Notes: generated by a model not told the origin, from the letters alone. A DNA stretch of 49,035 bases from Actinomadura rubrisoli (GCF_004349215.1 NZ_SMKU01000023.1:1-49035), one strand, 5' to 3'; positions 9,650 through 22,427 are shown, numbered from the stretch's first letter. Program-made: numbers and translations.

Positions 9650-10732
9650 TCAGGGCTGGTAGGGGGCGAGGGCGCGCCAGCCGGGGTCGCTGGTCGAGGC
9701 GACCTTGGCCTTGCCCTCGGCCCAGCCCGCCGCGAGCTGGTCCAGTTCGCCGATCACGCCGGAGTCGGGGTCGGCGTACAGGTGGAACACCCGCAGGCCG
9801 TCGCCCGTCTCGCGCACCGCGAGCACGGCCCGGTCGCCCAGCTTGGCGAGCTTCTTCTCGAACGCGCGCAGCGCGCCCGACGACGGCTCGACGGGGAGCC
9901 GGTCGGGGTTGCTGTTGGCGTACGGGACGGTGATCGCCACGTGCAGGTCACACAGCGGGTAGTCCTGCCGGTGCAGCGGGAACCGGGCACCCAGCCGGGC
10001 GGGATGGCCCCGGGGCGTGCGGCCCTCGCCGGACAGCCACGCGGGCTCGGCGAACGGCTCGGCGACCTGCTCGACCACGGCGGACAGCATCGAGGGCGGC
10101 AGCGAGTCGATCGGCGCCTCCGTCGCGATCGTGACCTCACCGACCCAGCGGGCCACGTCGTCCTCGCCGAGAGCCCAGTCGAGGACGTGCAGCGCGACCT
10201 GGAGCCGCTGCTCCTCGGAGACGAAGAGGAAGTCGGGGTGGTAGGCGGTGATGTGCACGCGGGCGCGGTCGGCGTCGGCGCGCATGCCGAGCCGCACGTA
10301 CTCCAGGTCGAACTCGTGGTCGCCGAGCACGAGGTCCTGGGAGAGCATCTCCAGGTCGGCCTGGCGCGCCGGATGGAAGCCCCACCCGGCCGCCGCGGCG
10401 CCGGTGGGCGCGGCGCGCAGCCAACGCTCGGTCAGACCCCGCAGCTCGGGATCGCCGCCGCCCGACACCGTCAGGGACGGGGCGCGGCCCTCGGCGCCGC
10501 CGATCTCCCACTGCAGCTCGGCGTGGATCTTGTGGACGCGGCGCGACAGCTCCTCGATCGCCTCGGCCGACAGCCCCTCGCCGGGCGCCTCCGGCTCGGC
10601 CGGCTCGGGGCCGGGCGCGGCGGCCAGCGATGCCTCGATCGTCGGGCGGGCCTGCGCCCACCATTCCCAGAACTCGCTGATGGCGGGCGGCGTGGCGGCG
10701 GACGACTCGCGCGGTCGGCGGAAGATTCCCAT
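9650..10732 (-). CDS. Conserved actinobacterial hypothetical protein
   Basis: 360-aa soluble protein. It begins [11 protein letters not shown] and has [19 protein letters not shown] near the N-terminus, an acidic Pro/Glu-rich stretch, then an alpha/beta region ([34 protein letters not shown]). It has no signal peptide or membrane segment. I do not recognise a functional domain. It is divergent from mnmA with a 67-bp shared promoter region in which TACGAT (minus, 10743-10748) and TACGCT (plus, 10785-10790) look like opposed -10 elements. Confidence 0.75.
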   Translation of the reverse strand: MGIFRRPRESSAATPPAISEFWEWWAQARPTIEASLAAAPGPEPAEPEAPGEGLSAEAIEELSRRVHKIHAELQWEIGGAEGRAPSLTVSGGGDPELRGLTERWLRAAPTGAAAAGWGFHPARQADLEMLSQDLVLGDHEFDLEYVRLGMRADADRARVHITAYHPDFLFVSEEQRLQVALHVLDWALGEDDVARWVGEVTIATEAPIDSLPPSMLSAVVEQVAEPFAEPAWLSGEGRTPRGHPARLGARFPLHRQDYPLCDLHVAITVPYANSNPDRLPVEPSSGALRAFEKKLAKLGDRAVLAVRETGDGLRVFHLYADPDSGVIGELDQLAAGWAEGKAKVASTSDPGWRALAPYQP

Positions 10733-10799
10733 AGCGCGCCCAATCGTACGCGGAATTGATTCCGGTCGACCGGCCCGCGCCGCGTACGCTCGGAGGACT

Positions 10800-11876
10800 A
10801 TGACTCTGCGCGTACTCGCCGCCATGTCCGGCGGCGTCGACTCCGCCGTGGCCGCCGCCCGCGCCGCCGAGGCGGGGCACGACGTCACCGGCGTCCACAT
10901 GGCCCTGTCCAGCAACCCCCAGTCGTACCGGACGGGAGCGCGCGGCTGCTGCACCCTGGAGGACTCCAGGGACGCACGCCGCGCCGCCGACGTGATCGGC
11001 ATCCCGTTCTATGTATGGGACCTGGCGGAACGGTTCCACCACGACGTCGTCGAGGACTTCGTCAGCGAGTACGCCGCCGGGCGGACCCCCAACCCGTGCC
11101 TGCGCTGCAACGAGAAGATCAAGTTCGCGGCGCTGCTGGACCGGGCCCTGGCGCTCGGCTTCGACGCCGTCTGCACCGGCCACTACGCCCGGCTGGACGG
11201 CGGCGTCCTGCGCCGGGGCGTGGACGCGGGCAAGGACCAGTCGTACGTCCTGGCCGTCTGCACGCCGGAGCAGCTCGCGCACGCGCTGTTCCCGCTCGGC
11301 GACACCGCCAAGGCCGACATCCGGCTGGAGGCGGAGCGGCGCGGCCTCCAGGTGGCCGACAAGCCCGACAGCCACGACATCTGCTTCATCGCCGACGGCG
11401 ACACGCGGGGCTTCCTGGCCGAGCGGCTCGGCGAGGCGCCCGGCCCGATCGTCGACACCGACGGCAACAAGGTCGGCGAGCACGAGGGCGCGTACGCGTA
11501 CACGGTCGGCCAGCGGAAGGGCCTGCGGCTCGGGACCCCGGCGCCCGACGGCCGCCCCCGCTACGTCCTGGACATCTCGCCCGTCTCCAACACCGTCACC
11601 GTGGGGCCCCGCGAGTCGCTGGACGTCCGCGAGATCATGGGGGAGCGCCCGGTGTGGCTGGACGAGGCGCCCGCCGGGCCGTTCGACTGCGACGTCCAGC
11701 TCCGCGCCCACGGCGAGGTCCACCCCTGCACGGTCGACGACCACGGCGACGCCCTGCGCATCCGGCTGGACGCCCCGGCGCGCGGCGTCGCCCCGGGCCA
11801 GACCGCCGTCCTCTACCGGGGCGACCGCGTCCTGGCCTCGTCCACCATCGCCGAAGCGGCCCGCCTCCCCGCCTGA
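10800..11876 (+). CDS. mnmA: tRNA-specific 2-thiouridylase MnmA
   Basis: 358-aa enzyme that thiolates the wobble uridine of Lys, Glu and Gln tRNAs. The PP-loop SGGVDS is at 10-15. [12 protein letters not shown] carries the catalytic cysteine, GHYARL follows, then [10 protein letters not shown], and [12 protein letters not shown] carries the second cysteine. The C-terminal beta-barrel is complete. The ATG at 10800 has GGAGGA only two bases upstream, too close for normal pairing. A -10-like TACGCT ends 9 bases before the ATG, so a very short 5' leader is likely. Sulfur probably comes from the desulfurase upstream. Confidence 0.96.
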   Translation: MTLRVLAAMSGGVDSAVAAARAAEAGHDVTGVHMALSSNPQSYRTGARGCCTLEDSRDARRAADVIGIPFYVWDLAERFHHDVVEDFVSEYAAGRTPNPCLRCNEKIKFAALLDRALALGFDAVCTGHYARLDGGVLRRGVDAGKDQSYVLAVCTPEQLAHALFPLGDTAKADIRLEAERRGLQVADKPDSHDICFIADGDTRGFLAERLGEAPGPIVDTDGNKVGEHEGAYAYTVGQRKGLRLGTPAPDGRPRYVLDISPVSNTVTVGPRESLDVREIMGERPVWLDEAPAGPFDCDVQLRAHGEVHPCTVDDHGDALRIRLDAPARGVAPGQTAVLYRGDRVLASSTIAEAARLPA

Positions 11877-11911
11877 CTCACCCCCGGCCTGGCCCCTGCC
11901 TCTGGACCCGG

Positions 11912-12079
11912 CTAGGGCGTGTTTCATAAGTCGCGTTCGTCGTGAGCGGTGTCCAGGTGCGTGCATCGCAAGGCGGAGGAGGGAGGCAGCCCGGTGTTGG
12001 CTGTCGACCGACGACAACGCCGCGAGGTGCGTGCCTGGGCGCCGCGCAACAGAACAGGGGCTTATGAAACATGCACTAG
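11912..12079. mobile_element. MITE-like element with CTAG target duplication
   Basis: A 168-bp stretch is bounded by near-perfect inverted repeats: 11912-11930 (CTAGGGCGTGTTTCATAAG) and 12061-12079 (CTTATGAAACATGCACTAG), 17 of 19 matching. The outer CTAG on each side fits a 4-bp target duplication of the YTAR type known for the IS5 group. It has no coding capacity, so it looks like a non-autonomous miniature element. The right-hand CTAG provides the first bases of TAGGGT (12077-12082), the likely -10 of the downstream oxidoreductase gene. Confidence 0.75.
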
Positions 12080-12105
12080 GGTCGGGTTCGCCGCTTGGAG
12101 GTTCT

Positions 12106-12924
12106 GTGGAATTCGGTGTGTCGACTTTCGTGACCGACGAGGGGATCGGGCCCGCGCCGCTTGGGCGGGCGCTGGAGGAACGCGGGTTCGCGTCCCTGTT
12201 CCTGGCCGAGCACACCCACATCCCGGTGAAGCGGGAGTCCCCGTGGCCGGGCGGCGGCGAGCTGCCGCGCTTCTACTATCGGACGCTCGACCCGTTCGTC
12301 GCGCTGGCCGCCGCCGCGACCGTGACCGGGCGGCTGCGGGTCGGCACGGGGATCGCGCTGATCGTCCAGCGCGACCCGATCATGCTGGCGAAGCAGGTGG
12401 CCTCGCTCGACCGGATCTCCGGCGGACGGGCGGTGCTCGGCGTCGGCGGGGGCTGGAACCGCGAGGAGATGCGCAACCACGGCACCGACCCCAGAACGCG
12501 GATGCGGCTGCTGCGCGAGCGGGTGCTGGCGGTCAAGGAGCTGTGGACGAAGGACGAGGCGGAGTTCCACGGAGAGTTCGTCGACTTCGACCCGGTGTTC
12601 TCCTACCCCAAGCCCGTCCAGGACCCGCACCCGCCCGTCCTGGTCGGCGGGTCGGGGGCGACCACGTTCGACCGGGTCGTGGAGTTCGGGGACGGCTGGA
12701 TGCCGATTTACGGCCGGGGCACCGGCCCGCTCGCGGCCCAGATCGCCGAACTGCGGGAGCGGGCCGGACGCGAGGTGCCCGTCACGGTGTTCGCCGTGCC
12801 GCCGAAGAGCGAGGCGATCGCCGAGCTGGAGGACGCCGGCGTCGGCGAGGTCCTGTTCAACCTGCCGACCGAGCCGGAGGACGACACCCTCCGCACGCTC
12901 GACCGGTTCACCGGGCTCCTGTGA
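12106..12924 (+). CDS. LLM-class F420-dependent oxidoreductase
   Basis: 272-aa luciferase-like monooxygenase of the short F420-dependent type, with a TIM-barrel fold. Visible features are VEFGVSTFVTDEGI, ASLFLAEHTHIP, RLRVGTGIALIVQRDPIMLAKQVASLD, GRAVLGVGGGWNREEMRNHG, and PPVLVGGSGATTFDRVVEFGDGWMP. The substrate is unknown. The GTG at 12106 has GGAGG four bases upstream. An in-frame ATG at 12064 lies inside the MITE end and upstream of the -10, so it is unlikely. The promoter region was split by the MITE. Confidence 0.85.
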   Translation: MEFGVSTFVTDEGIGPAPLGRALEERGFASLFLAEHTHIPVKRESPWPGGGELPRFYYRTLDPFVALAAAATVTGRLRVGTGIALIVQRDPIMLAKQVASLDRISGGRAVLGVGGGWNREEMRNHGTDPRTRMRLLRERVLAVKELWTKDEAEFHGEFVDFDPVFSYPKPVQDPHPPVLVGGSGATTFDRVVEFGDGWMPIYGRGTGPLAAQIAELRERAGREVPVTVFAVPPKSEAIAELEDAGVGEVLFNLPTEPEDDTLRTLDRFTGLL

Positions 12925-12945
12925 TCAGGTCATAGGGTTCCAGGC

Positions 12946-13962
12946 GTGACGACGACGTATCCGTGGCGGCCGGGAGCCGCGACCGGCATCGGGTCCTACC
13001 CGGGGGACGATCCAGCCGAGGCGCTGCGGGTCGTCCTCGGCGAGCTGCCCGACCTGCCGCACCTGCCCGAGCTGCCCGCGCGCGGGCCTGGCGCCGACCT
13101 GACGGGGCGGACGGCCGGGCTGCTGGTCGAGATGCCGGTGCACCTTCAGCCGTCCGGATGGCGGTTCGCCGACCGTCCGGGACGCGACGTGCTCCGCGCC
13201 CGCGACCACCTCGCCCGCGACCTGGACGTTCTGGAGGGGCTGGCGGGCGGGCACGACGGGCCGTTCAAGATCCAGGTGTGCGGGCCGTGGACGCTGGCCT
13301 CCACGATCGAGCTTCGCAACGGCGACCGCGCGCTGAAGGACCCCGGCGCCGTCCGCGACCTGGCCGCCTCGCTCGCCGAGGGCGCGGCCGCGCACGTGGC
13401 CGACGTCCGGCGGCGGCTGCCGGCCGCGCGGATCCTGCTGCAGCTGGACGAGCCGGGCCTGCCCGCGGCGCTGGCGGGCACCGTCCCCACGGCCAGCGGG
13501 TTCTCGCGGCTGCGGGCGATCGAGGAGCCGGTCGCCGGGGAAGTGCTGCGCGGGGTGATCGAGCGGGCGTGCGCGGACGACGCCGCGTACCCGGTCGTCC
13601 ACTGCTGCGCGCGGCAGGTGCCGTACGGGCTGCTCCGAGGCGCGGGCGCCAGGGCGGTCTCGGTCGACCTCGCCCTCGTCCCGAGGCGCGACGACGACGC
13701 GATCGGGGAGACGATCGAGGCCGGGATCGGGCTGTTCCTCGGCGCGGTGCCCGCGTCCGACGCCGCCCTGCCGCCCCTCCAGGCGACCGCGGAGCCGGCG
13801 CGGAGCCTGTGGCGGCGGCTGGGCTTCCCGCCCGCGCGGCTGGGCGCGCAGGTCGTCGTCACCCCGGCGTGCGGGATGGCGGGGGCGTCGCCGCGGCACG
13901 TCCGCGCGGCGCTCGCGCGGTGCCGCGAGACGGGGCGGACGCTGTACGAGGGCGCCGGCTAG
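12946..13962 (+). CDS. Short MetE-like (UROD/MetE fold) protein
   Basis: 338-aa protein matching only the C-terminal, catalytic half of cobalamin-independent methionine synthase. It has TGIGSYPG at the start, KIQVCGPWTLAS near 107-118, LLQLDEPGLP, VVHCCARQ (the His-x-Cys zinc pair), and TPACGMAG near the end (the last zinc Cys). The position of the zinc glutamate of MetE (ISIE) appears as VSVD, an Asp. Core MetE-like proteins of this kind may use a methyl donor other than folate. The GTG follows TAGGGT plus 7 bases, so it is leaderless. ligA follows. Confidence 0.8.
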   Translation: MTTTYPWRPGAATGIGSYPGDDPAEALRVVLGELPDLPHLPELPARGPGADLTGRTAGLLVEMPVHLQPSGWRFADRPGRDVLRARDHLARDLDVLEGLAGGHDGPFKIQVCGPWTLASTIELRNGDRALKDPGAVRDLAASLAEGAAAHVADVRRRLPAARILLQLDEPGLPAALAGTVPTASGFSRLRAIEEPVAGEVLRGVIERACADDAAYPVVHCCARQVPYGLLRGAGARAVSVDLALVPRRDDDAIGETIEAGIGLFLGAVPASDAALPPLQATAEPARSLWRRLGFPPARLGAQVVVTPACGMAGASPRHVRAALARCRETGRTLYEGAG

Positions 13963-13983
13963 GGGCGGAGCCCCGGGTGCTGA

Positions 13984-16215
<2,232 letters not shown>

Positions 16216-16469
16216 CCGGCTGTGCTGGCCGTCCCGTCCACCAGCGTCGAGTTACCCAGCGGTACACTGCGGTTACCGACCGGTGAGAGGTGGGTACGGA
16301 ATGGGCATAACGGAACGTACGCAATTGGTTTCGCGAAGTTGAGCAAAGGCCGTACTCTCCCTCTCATCACGACCCACCTGAATCTTCGGACGTATCACCC
16401 GGGGGGAGTCCCTCGCGGTCCGGCGCGTCCGGTGCCGGGGAACGGCCCCCCGAACCCCCCGAGGATGTG

Positions 16470-18590
16470 ATGAAGGACCCGAACAACACGCGGAACACGG
16501 CGCCACGCCGCGGCTCCCCGTTGTGGATCTACTTCGTCGTCGTCATCCTGCTCGGCGTCGCGGCCTGCGGCACCGCCTTCGCCGGGCTGAGCGGCGCCGA
16601 CCTGGACGCGCTCGCCCGCAATCCGGTCTTCTGGATCCTGGGCTGCTTCATCGTGTTCGGCGAGCTCCGGCCGATCATCACGCCGGGCTCCACCGAGAAC
16701 AACGGCGCGACCACCTCCACCACGTTCGCGTTCGCCGCGCTGCTGTACGCCGGGCTGCCCGTCGCGGCCTTCCTCCAGGTCATCGCGGTGATCACCTGCG
16801 GGATCCTGCGCAACCGCACGCCGCACCGCATCGCCTTCAACGCGGCCCAGTACACCCTCAGCCTCGCCGCCGCCCAGCTCGTCCTGGCCCTCGCCGGCGA
16901 CCTGGCCACGCCCACCTCGCTCTGGGTGCCCGACGGCGCCGACCTGCCCGCGATAGCGCTCGCCGGCGCCGTCTACTTCGCCTGCAACGACACCCTGGTC
17001 GGCGCCGCCGTCGCCCTGCACGAGCGCGTGTCGCTGATCAAGGCCCTGAGCTGGGACCTCGCCTACCAGGTCCTCGTCCACCTGGCCCTGCTGGGGCTGG
17101 CCCCGCTGATGGTCGTCGCCATGGACAGGTCCGCGGTGTTCGTGCCGCTCATCGTCCTGCCGTTCATCGCCGTGTACCTGAACGCCTCGGTCTCCGTCCG
17201 CCGCGAGCACCAGGCCCTGCACGACGGGCTCACCGGACTGCCCAACCGCAAGCTGCTGATCGTCCGCACCGAGGAGGCCCTCGCCGAGGCGCGGGGCGCG
17301 GACCGGCGCGGCGGAGACCGGCGGCGCACGGCCGGGATCGGCCCCGCCCGCCGCCGCAAGACGGTCGAGCAGCCGGACCGCCGCGCCGGGCTGTTCCTCC
17401 TGGACCTCGACCGGTTCAAGGAGGTCAACGACACGCTGGGGCACCCCACCGGCGACCGGCTGCTGCAGCTCGTGGCGCACCGGCTCACCCACAGCGTCCG
17501 GCCCGGCGACCTCGTCGCCCGCCTCGGCGGCGACGAGTTCGCGGTGCTGCTGCCCACCGTCCGCGACGAGGCCGCCGCCCGCGAGGTCGCCGCCCGCCTG
17601 CGCGCCGCGCTCAGCGAGCCCGTCCGGCTGGACGGCATGTCGTTCGACCTGGAGGCCAGCGTCGGCATCGCGCTGTTCCCCGACCACGCGCCCGACTTCG
17701 AGCTGCTCCTGCAGCGCGCCGACGTCGCCATGTACAACGCCAAGGAGGCCCGCACCGGCGTCGAGGTCTACTCGCCCGGCAAGGACCGCAACTCCCCGGC
17801 CCGCCTCAGCATGCTCGGCGACCTGCGCCGCGCCATCGACCGCTCCGAACTGGAGCTGTTCTACCAGCCCAAGATCTCCCTGCGGGACGGCCAGCTCGTC
17901 GGCATGGAGGCGCTGCTGCGCTGGCGCCACCCCGACAAGGGCCTGCTAGAGCCCGAGGCGTTCCTGTCGGTGGCCGAGCAGACCTACCTGATGCGCTCGA
18001 TCACCCACCACGTCGTGAACGCCGCGCTCGCGCAGGCCGCCGCCTGGTGGCGCGAGGACCTCGCCGTCCAGGTCGCGGTGAACGCCTCCGGCCGCGACCT
18101 GCTCGACACCGGCCTCACCGAGACGATCGAGGAGGGCCTGCTCGAACGCGGGCTGCCCGCCGCGGCGCTCCAGCTGGAGATCACCGAGCGGATCCTGATG
18201 AACGAGCCCGCCTACGCCTCCGACACCGTCAGCGCCCTGGCCGAGCTGGGCATCCCGCTCAGCCTGGACGACTTCGGCACCGGCTACTCCTCGCTGGTGC
18301 GGCTCAAACGGCTCCCGGTCGAGGAGATCAAGATCGACTCCTCGTTCGTCGGCCGGCTCACCGAGTCCACCGACGACGCGGTGATCGTCCGCTCGATCGT
18401 CGACCTCGTCCGCACCCTCGGCCTCCGCTCGGTCGCCGAGGGCGTGGAGGACCCGCAGACCGCCCGGATGCTCCGCGAGATGGGCTGCGACGCGGCGCAG
18501 GGCTGGCACTTCGGCCGCCCGATGGACGCCGCCACCGCCACCGACTGGCTCCGGCGCCGCATGGAACGTGCCCCCGAACCGGCCGCCTGA
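16470..18590 (+). CDS. Membrane diguanylate cyclase/phosphodiesterase (GGDEF-EAL)
   Basis: 706-aa c-di-GMP enzyme. The N-terminal region of about 235 residues has about seven hydrophobic segments and acts as membrane sensor. A GGDEF domain follows (DGLTGLPNRKLL near 252; RLGGDEFAVLL near 352), with a basic insert between the first helix and the rest. The EAL domain has MEALLRW near 478, DDFGTGYSSL and VEEIKID. Both catalytic motifs look intact, so it may make and break c-di-GMP. The ATG at 16470 is preceded by GAGG; a GTG lies one codon earlier. Confidence 0.93.
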   Translation: MKDPNNTRNTAPRRGSPLWIYFVVVILLGVAACGTAFAGLSGADLDALARNPVFWILGCFIVFGELRPIITPGSTENNGATTSTTFAFAALLYAGLPVAAFLQVIAVITCGILRNRTPHRIAFNAAQYTLSLAAAQLVLALAGDLATPTSLWVPDGADLPAIALAGAVYFACNDTLVGAAVALHERVSLIKALSWDLAYQVLVHLALLGLAPLMVVAMDRSAVFVPLIVLPFIAVYLNASVSVRREHQALHDGLTGLPNRKLLIVRTEEALAEARGADRRGGDRRRTAGIGPARRRKTVEQPDRRAGLFLLDLDRFKEVNDTLGHPTGDRLLQLVAHRLTHSVRPGDLVARLGGDEFAVLLPTVRDEAAAREVAARLRAALSEPVRLDGMSFDLEASVGIALFPDHAPDFELLLQRADVAMYNAKEARTGVEVYSPGKDRNSPARLSMLGDLRRAIDRSELELFYQPKISLRDGQLVGMEALLRWRHPDKGLLEPEAFLSVAEQTYLMRSITHHVVNAALAQAAAWWREDLAVQVAVNASGRDLLDTGLTETIEEGLLERGLPAAALQLEITERILMNEPAYASDTVSALAELGIPLSLDDFGTGYSSLVRLKRLPVEEIKIDSSFVGRLTESTDDAVIVRSIVDLVRTLGLRSVAEGVEDPQTARMLREMGCDAAQGWHFGRPMDAATATDWLRRRMERAPEPAA

Positions 18591-18625
18591 CCAGCCCGCT
18601 TGCCGACCCTGTCGTGCGCGGCCGT

Positions 18626-18880
18626 CTAGTAGCGGCGGCGGGTCTCGTAGTCCGGCGGGAGCTCCTCGTAGTACCGCTCCTCGCGGACGGGCACCGCGCG
18701 GCGCGCGACCGCCCGCCGGGCCGAGGCGATCCGCACGATCCCGACGACGAGCCCGATCAGCCCGCCGACCATGAGGATCACGCCGACCAGCCGGATGTCG
18801 ACGCCGCTGAACTCGTAGTTGACCGCGTAGGCCAGGATCGCGCCGATGATGATCAGGGCGATGCTGCCGCCGATGGTCAC
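18626..18880 (-). CDS. Small two-helix membrane protein (DUF6458-like)
   Basis: 84-aa protein with two hydrophobic segments (TIGGSIALIIIGAILAYAV near 2-20 and VGVILMVGGLIGLVVGIV near 32-49), then a basic stretch and a Tyr/Glu-rich tail (EERYYEELPPDYE). The pattern resembles actinobacterial DUF6458 proteins, whose function is unknown. The GTG start has GAGGAGA upstream. It converges with the GGDEF-EAL gene and is divergent from gatC. Confidence 0.7.
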   Translation of the reverse strand: MTIGGSIALIIIGAILAYAVNYEFSGVDIRLVGVILMVGGLIGLVVGIVRIASARRAVARRAVPVREERYYEELPPDYETRRRY

Positions 18881-19055
18881 GGCGGTCTCCTCTCGTCGTC
18901 CTGGGGATGGACGAAAGAGACGTTCCCCTCAGCAGGGTCTGAAACGGCCGGGTCGCGGCGCGCGGGGATCATGCCAGTGCAAAGCGTTCGGGCGGAGCGC
19001 GCCCCGGCCCTAGGATGGCGGGGAATCCCATCGATCCCAGAAACGGTTGCCACTC

Positions 19056-19355
19056 ATGTCCGCCATCACCCGTGACGAGGTCGCGCACCTCGCCCGGCTG
19101 TCCCGGCTGGCGCTCGGCGACGATGAGCTCGACCATCTCGCCGCCCAGCTCGACCAGATCATCTCCGCGGTCGCGCGGGTGCAGGAGGTCGCCGCGGAGG
19201 ACATCCCGCCCACCTCGCACGCGCTGCCGCTGACCAACGTCTACCGGGCCGACGAGGTCCGGCCGTCCCTCGCCCCGGAGCAGGCGCTCGCCGCCGCCCC
19301 GGCCTCGCAGGAGCAGCGCTTCCGGGTCCCGCGGATTCTGGACGAGGAGGCGTGA
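19056..19355 (+). CDS. gatC: Asp/Glu-tRNA amidotransferase subunit C
   Basis: 99-aa GatC, the small subunit that stabilises GatA in the complex that makes Gln-tRNA(Gln) and Asn-tRNA(Asn) by amidation. The N-terminus [20 protein letters not shown] and the C-terminal [11 protein letters not shown] are characteristic. A TAGGAT hexamer (19011-19016) is a likely -10; no Shine-Dalgarno is visible before the ATG. It is the first gene of gatCAB. Confidence 0.95.
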   Translation: MSAITRDEVAHLARLSRLALGDDELDHLAAQLDQIISAVARVQEVAAEDIPPTSHALPLTNVYRADEVRPSLAPEQALAAAPASQEQRFRVPRILDEEA

Positions 19356-19359
19356 GCAG

Positions 19360-20862
19360 GTGACGGAACTGGTCAGGAAAGGGGCGGCGGAGCTCGGGGA
19401 GCTCATCGCCGCCGGGGAGACGTCTGCGGTCGAGGTCGCGCAGGCGCACCTGGACCGCATCGCCGCGGTCGACGGCGAGGTGAAGGCGTTCCTGCACGTG
19501 GACGGGGAGACCGTCCTCGCGCAGGCCCGCAAGGTGGACGAGCAGCGCGCCGCGGGACGGGAGTTGGGCCCGCTGGCCGGAGTCCCCATCGCGCACAAGG
19601 ACGTGTTCACCACCGCGGACATGCCCACCACCGCCGGGTCGAAGATCCTGGAAGGCTGGCGGCCGCCGTACGACGCGACCGTGACCGCGCGGCTGCGCGA
19701 GGCCGGGCTGGTGATCCTCGGCAAGACGAACATGGACGAGTTCGCGATGGGCTCGTCCACCGAGAACAGCGCCTACGGCACGACCCACAACCCGTGGGAC
19801 CTGAGCCGCGTCCCGGGCGGGTCGTCCGGCGGCTCCTCCGCGGCCGTCGCCGCCTACGAGGCGCCGCTGTCCACGGGCACCGACACCGGCGGCTCGATCC
19901 GGCAGCCCGCCGCCGTCACCGGCATCGTCGGGGTGAAGCCGACCTACGGCGGCTCGTCCCGCTACGGCGTGATCGCCTTCGCGTCCTCGCTCGACACGCC
20001 CGGGCCGTTCGCCCGCAGCGTGCTCGACGCGGCGCTGCTGCACGAGGCGTTCAGCGGCCACGACCCGATGGACTCCACGTCCGTCGACCGGCCCGTCCCG
20101 CCGGTCGTCGAGGCGGCCCGCCGCGCCGACGTCGAAGGCATGCGCGTCGGCGTCGTCAAGGAGTTCGCGGGCGAGGGCGCCGAGGCGGGCGTCACCGCCC
20201 GCTTCACCGAGGCGGTCGAGCTGCTGGAGTCCCTCGGCGCGAAGGTCGTCGAGGTCTCCTGCCCGCACTTCACCTACGCGCTGTCGGCCTACTACCTGAT
20301 CGCGCCGTCGGAGTGCTCGTCCAACCTGGCGCGCTTCGACGCCATGCGGTACGGCCTGCGCGTCGGCGACGACGGCACCCGCAGCGCCGAGGAGGTCATG
20401 GCGCTGACCCGCGCCGAGGGCTTCGGGCCCGAGGTCAAGCGGCGCGTCATGCTCGGCACCTACGCGCTGTCCTCGGGCTACTACGACGCCTACTACGGCA
20501 AGGCGCAGCAGGTCCGCACGCTCGTCCAGCAGGACTTCCGGAACGCGTTCGAGCAGGTGGACGTGCTGGTCTCGCCGACCACGCCGACCACCGCGTTCCC
20601 GATCGGCGAGCGCGCGGACGACCCGATGGCGATGTACCTGGCCGACCTGTACACGATCCCGGCCAACCTCACGGGCAACGCCGCCCTCTCGGTGCCGTGC
20701 GGGCTCGCGGACGGCCTGCCGGTCGGCCTGCAGATCATGGCGCCCGTCCTCGGCGACGACCGCGTCTACCGGGTGGGCGCCGCCGTCGAGCGCGCCCTGG
20801 AAGAGCGCTGGGGCGGCCCGCTGCAGGCCAAGGCCCCCGAACTGGCGGAGGTCTCCCAGTGA
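19360..20862 (+). CDS. gatA: Asp/Glu-tRNA amidotransferase subunit A
   Basis: 500-aa amidase that releases ammonia from glutamine for the GatCAB complex. The amidase signature is intact: Lys in IAHKDVF, the Gly/Ser stretch [12 protein letters not shown], and the catalytic Ser in [25 protein letters not shown] is typical of GatA. The GTG start lies four bases after gatC stops, and gatB overlaps its end, so expression is coupled. Confidence 0.97.
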   Translation: MTELVRKGAAELGELIAAGETSAVEVAQAHLDRIAAVDGEVKAFLHVDGETVLAQARKVDEQRAAGRELGPLAGVPIAHKDVFTTADMPTTAGSKILEGWRPPYDATVTARLREAGLVILGKTNMDEFAMGSSTENSAYGTTHNPWDLSRVPGGSSGGSSAAVAAYEAPLSTGTDTGGSIRQPAAVTGIVGVKPTYGGSSRYGVIAFASSLDTPGPFARSVLDAALLHEAFSGHDPMDSTSVDRPVPPVVEAARRADVEGMRVGVVKEFAGEGAEAGVTARFTEAVELLESLGAKVVEVSCPHFTYALSAYYLIAPSECSSNLARFDAMRYGLRVGDDGTRSAEEVMALTRAEGFGPEVKRRVMLGTYALSSGYYDAYYGKAQQVRTLVQQDFRNAFEQVDVLVSPTTPTTAFPIGERADDPMAMYLADLYTIPANLTGNAALSVPCGLADGLPVGLQIMAPVLGDDRVYRVGAAVERALEERWGGPLQAKAPELAEVSQ

Positions 20863-22361
20863 CCGCACCGACCCTGATGGCCTACGACGAGGCGCTCGCC
20901 AAGTACGAGCCCGTCCTCGGCATCGAGACCCACATCGAGCTGGGCACCGCGTCCAAGATGTTCTGCGGCTGCCCGACCGGCTTCGGTGCCGAGCCCAACA
21001 CGCAGGTGTGCCCGGTGTGCCTCGGCCTGCCCGGCTCGCTCCCGGTCACCAACCACGCCGCGATCGAGGGCATCATCAAGATCGGCCTGGCGCTCGACTG
21101 CGACATCGTCGAGTGGTGCAGGTTCGCCCGGAAGAACTACTTCTATCCGGACATGCCGAAGAACTATCAGATCTCCCAGTACGACGAGCCGCTCTGCGTC
21201 GACGGCCACCTGGACGTCGAGGTCGAGGGCGAGACGTACCGGATCGAGATCGAGCGCGTCCACATGGAGGAGGACACCGGCAAGTCGCTGCACGTCGGCG
21301 GAGCCACCGGCCGCATCCAGGGCGCCGAGTTCTCCCTGGTCGACTACAACCGGGCCGGCATCCCCCTCGTGGAGATCGTCACCAAGCCGATCCCGGCGAC
21401 CGGCGACAAGGCCCCGCTCGTGGCCCGCGCCTACGCCACCGAGCTGCGCGAGCTCGTCCGGTCCCTGGGCGTCTCGGACGTGCGCATGGAGGAGGGCTCC
21501 ATGCGCTGCGACGTCAACGTCTCCCTCATGCCGCGCGGCGCCGCCGAGTGGGGCACCCGCACCGAGACCAAGAACGTCAACTCGCTCCGCTCCGTCGAGC
21601 GCTCCGTCCGCTCCGAGATCGAGCGGCAGGCCGGCGTCCTGTCCTCCGGCGGACGCATCGTCCAGGAGACCCGCCACTTCCACGAGGACACGGGCCGCAC
21701 CACCAGCGGGCGCAGCAAGGAGGAGGCGCAGGACTACCGCTACTTCCCCGAGCCCGACCTGGTCCCGATGGCGCCGTCCCGGGAGTGGGTGGAGGAGCTC
21801 CGCGCGTCCCTGCCCGAGCTGCCGGCCGCGCGGCGCCGCCGCGTCCAGGGCGAGTGGGGCCTGTCCGACCTGGAGCTGCGCGACGTCGTCAACGCGGGCG
21901 CCGTCGACCTCATCGAGGCGACGATCGCCCGGGGCGCCGACTCGGGCGCGGCCCGCAAGTGGTGGATGAACGAGCTGTCCCGCCGCGCCACCGAGCAGGG
22001 CGTGGAGCTGGCCGAGCTGCCGATCACCCCCGACCAGGTGGCCCGCGTCCAGGCGATGGTCGCCGCCGGGGAGCTGAACGACAAGCTGGCCCGCCAGGTC
22101 TTCGAGGGCGTCCTCGCCGGTGAGGGCACGCCCGACGAGGTCGTCGCCGCCCGCGGCCTGAAGGTCGTCAGCGACGAGGGCGAGCTGGCCTCGATCGTCG
22201 ACCAGGTGATCGCCGACAACGCCGCCGTGGCCGACAAGGTCCGCTCCGGCAAGGTCGCCGCCGCCGGCGCCCTCGTCGGCGCCGTCATGAAGGCCACCCG
22301 CGGCCAGGCCGACGCCGGCCGCGCCCGCGAGCTGATCCTCGAAAAGCTCACCACCTCCTAA
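20859..22361 (+). CDS. gatB: Asp/Glu-tRNA amidotransferase subunit B
   Basis: 500-aa GatB, which binds and activates the mischarged tRNA. It has the N-terminal [10 protein letters not shown] motif, a zinc-binding set C-G-C...C-x-x-C (FCGCPTGF and VCPVCLG), HMEEDTGKS, and the C-terminal YqeY-like helical domain ending in [12 protein letters not shown]. The GTG start overlaps the gatA stop codon. Two hairpin terminators follow. Confidence 0.97.
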   Translation: MTAPTLMAYDEALAKYEPVLGIETHIELGTASKMFCGCPTGFGAEPNTQVCPVCLGLPGSLPVTNHAAIEGIIKIGLALDCDIVEWCRFARKNYFYPDMPKNYQISQYDEPLCVDGHLDVEVEGETYRIEIERVHMEEDTGKSLHVGGATGRIQGAEFSLVDYNRAGIPLVEIVTKPIPATGDKAPLVARAYATELRELVRSLGVSDVRMEEGSMRCDVNVSLMPRGAAEWGTRTETKNVNSLRSVERSVRSEIERQAGVLSSGGRIVQETRHFHEDTGRTTSGRSKEEAQDYRYFPEPDLVPMAPSREWVEELRASLPELPAARRRRVQGEWGLSDLELRDVVNAGAVDLIEATIARGADSGAARKWWMNELSRRATEQGVELAELPITPDQVARVQAMVAAGELNDKLARQVFEGVLAGEGTPDEVVAARGLKVVSDEGELASIVDQVIADNAAVADKVRSGKVAAAGALVGAVMKATRGQADAGRARELILEKLTTS

Positions 22362-22369
22362 CGGCCCAC

Positions 22370-22398
22370 GCCGTCCCGTGCCCCCACCACGGGACGGC
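22370..22398. terminator. First terminator after gatCAB
   Basis: Perfect 11-base arms (GCCGTCCCGTG/CACGGGACGGC) with a 7-base loop begin eight bases after the gatB stop. Confidence 0.8.
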
Positions 22399-22427
22399 GC
22401 CCGGCCCACAATCCGAACGGGCCGGGC
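22399..22427. terminator. Second, tandem terminator after gatCAB
   Basis: Perfect 9-base arms (GCCCGGCCC/GGGCCGGGC) with an 11-base loop directly follow the first hairpin. The pair insulates gatCAB from the Uma2 gene. Confidence 0.7.

Noticed and set aside
16222..16470. Small plus-strand open frame between ligA and the GGDEF-EAL gene
   Set aside because: It starts six bases after ligA stops, has no ribosome binding site, ends in a Pro/Gly-rich stretch, and overlaps likely promoter sequence. I see no family signal.
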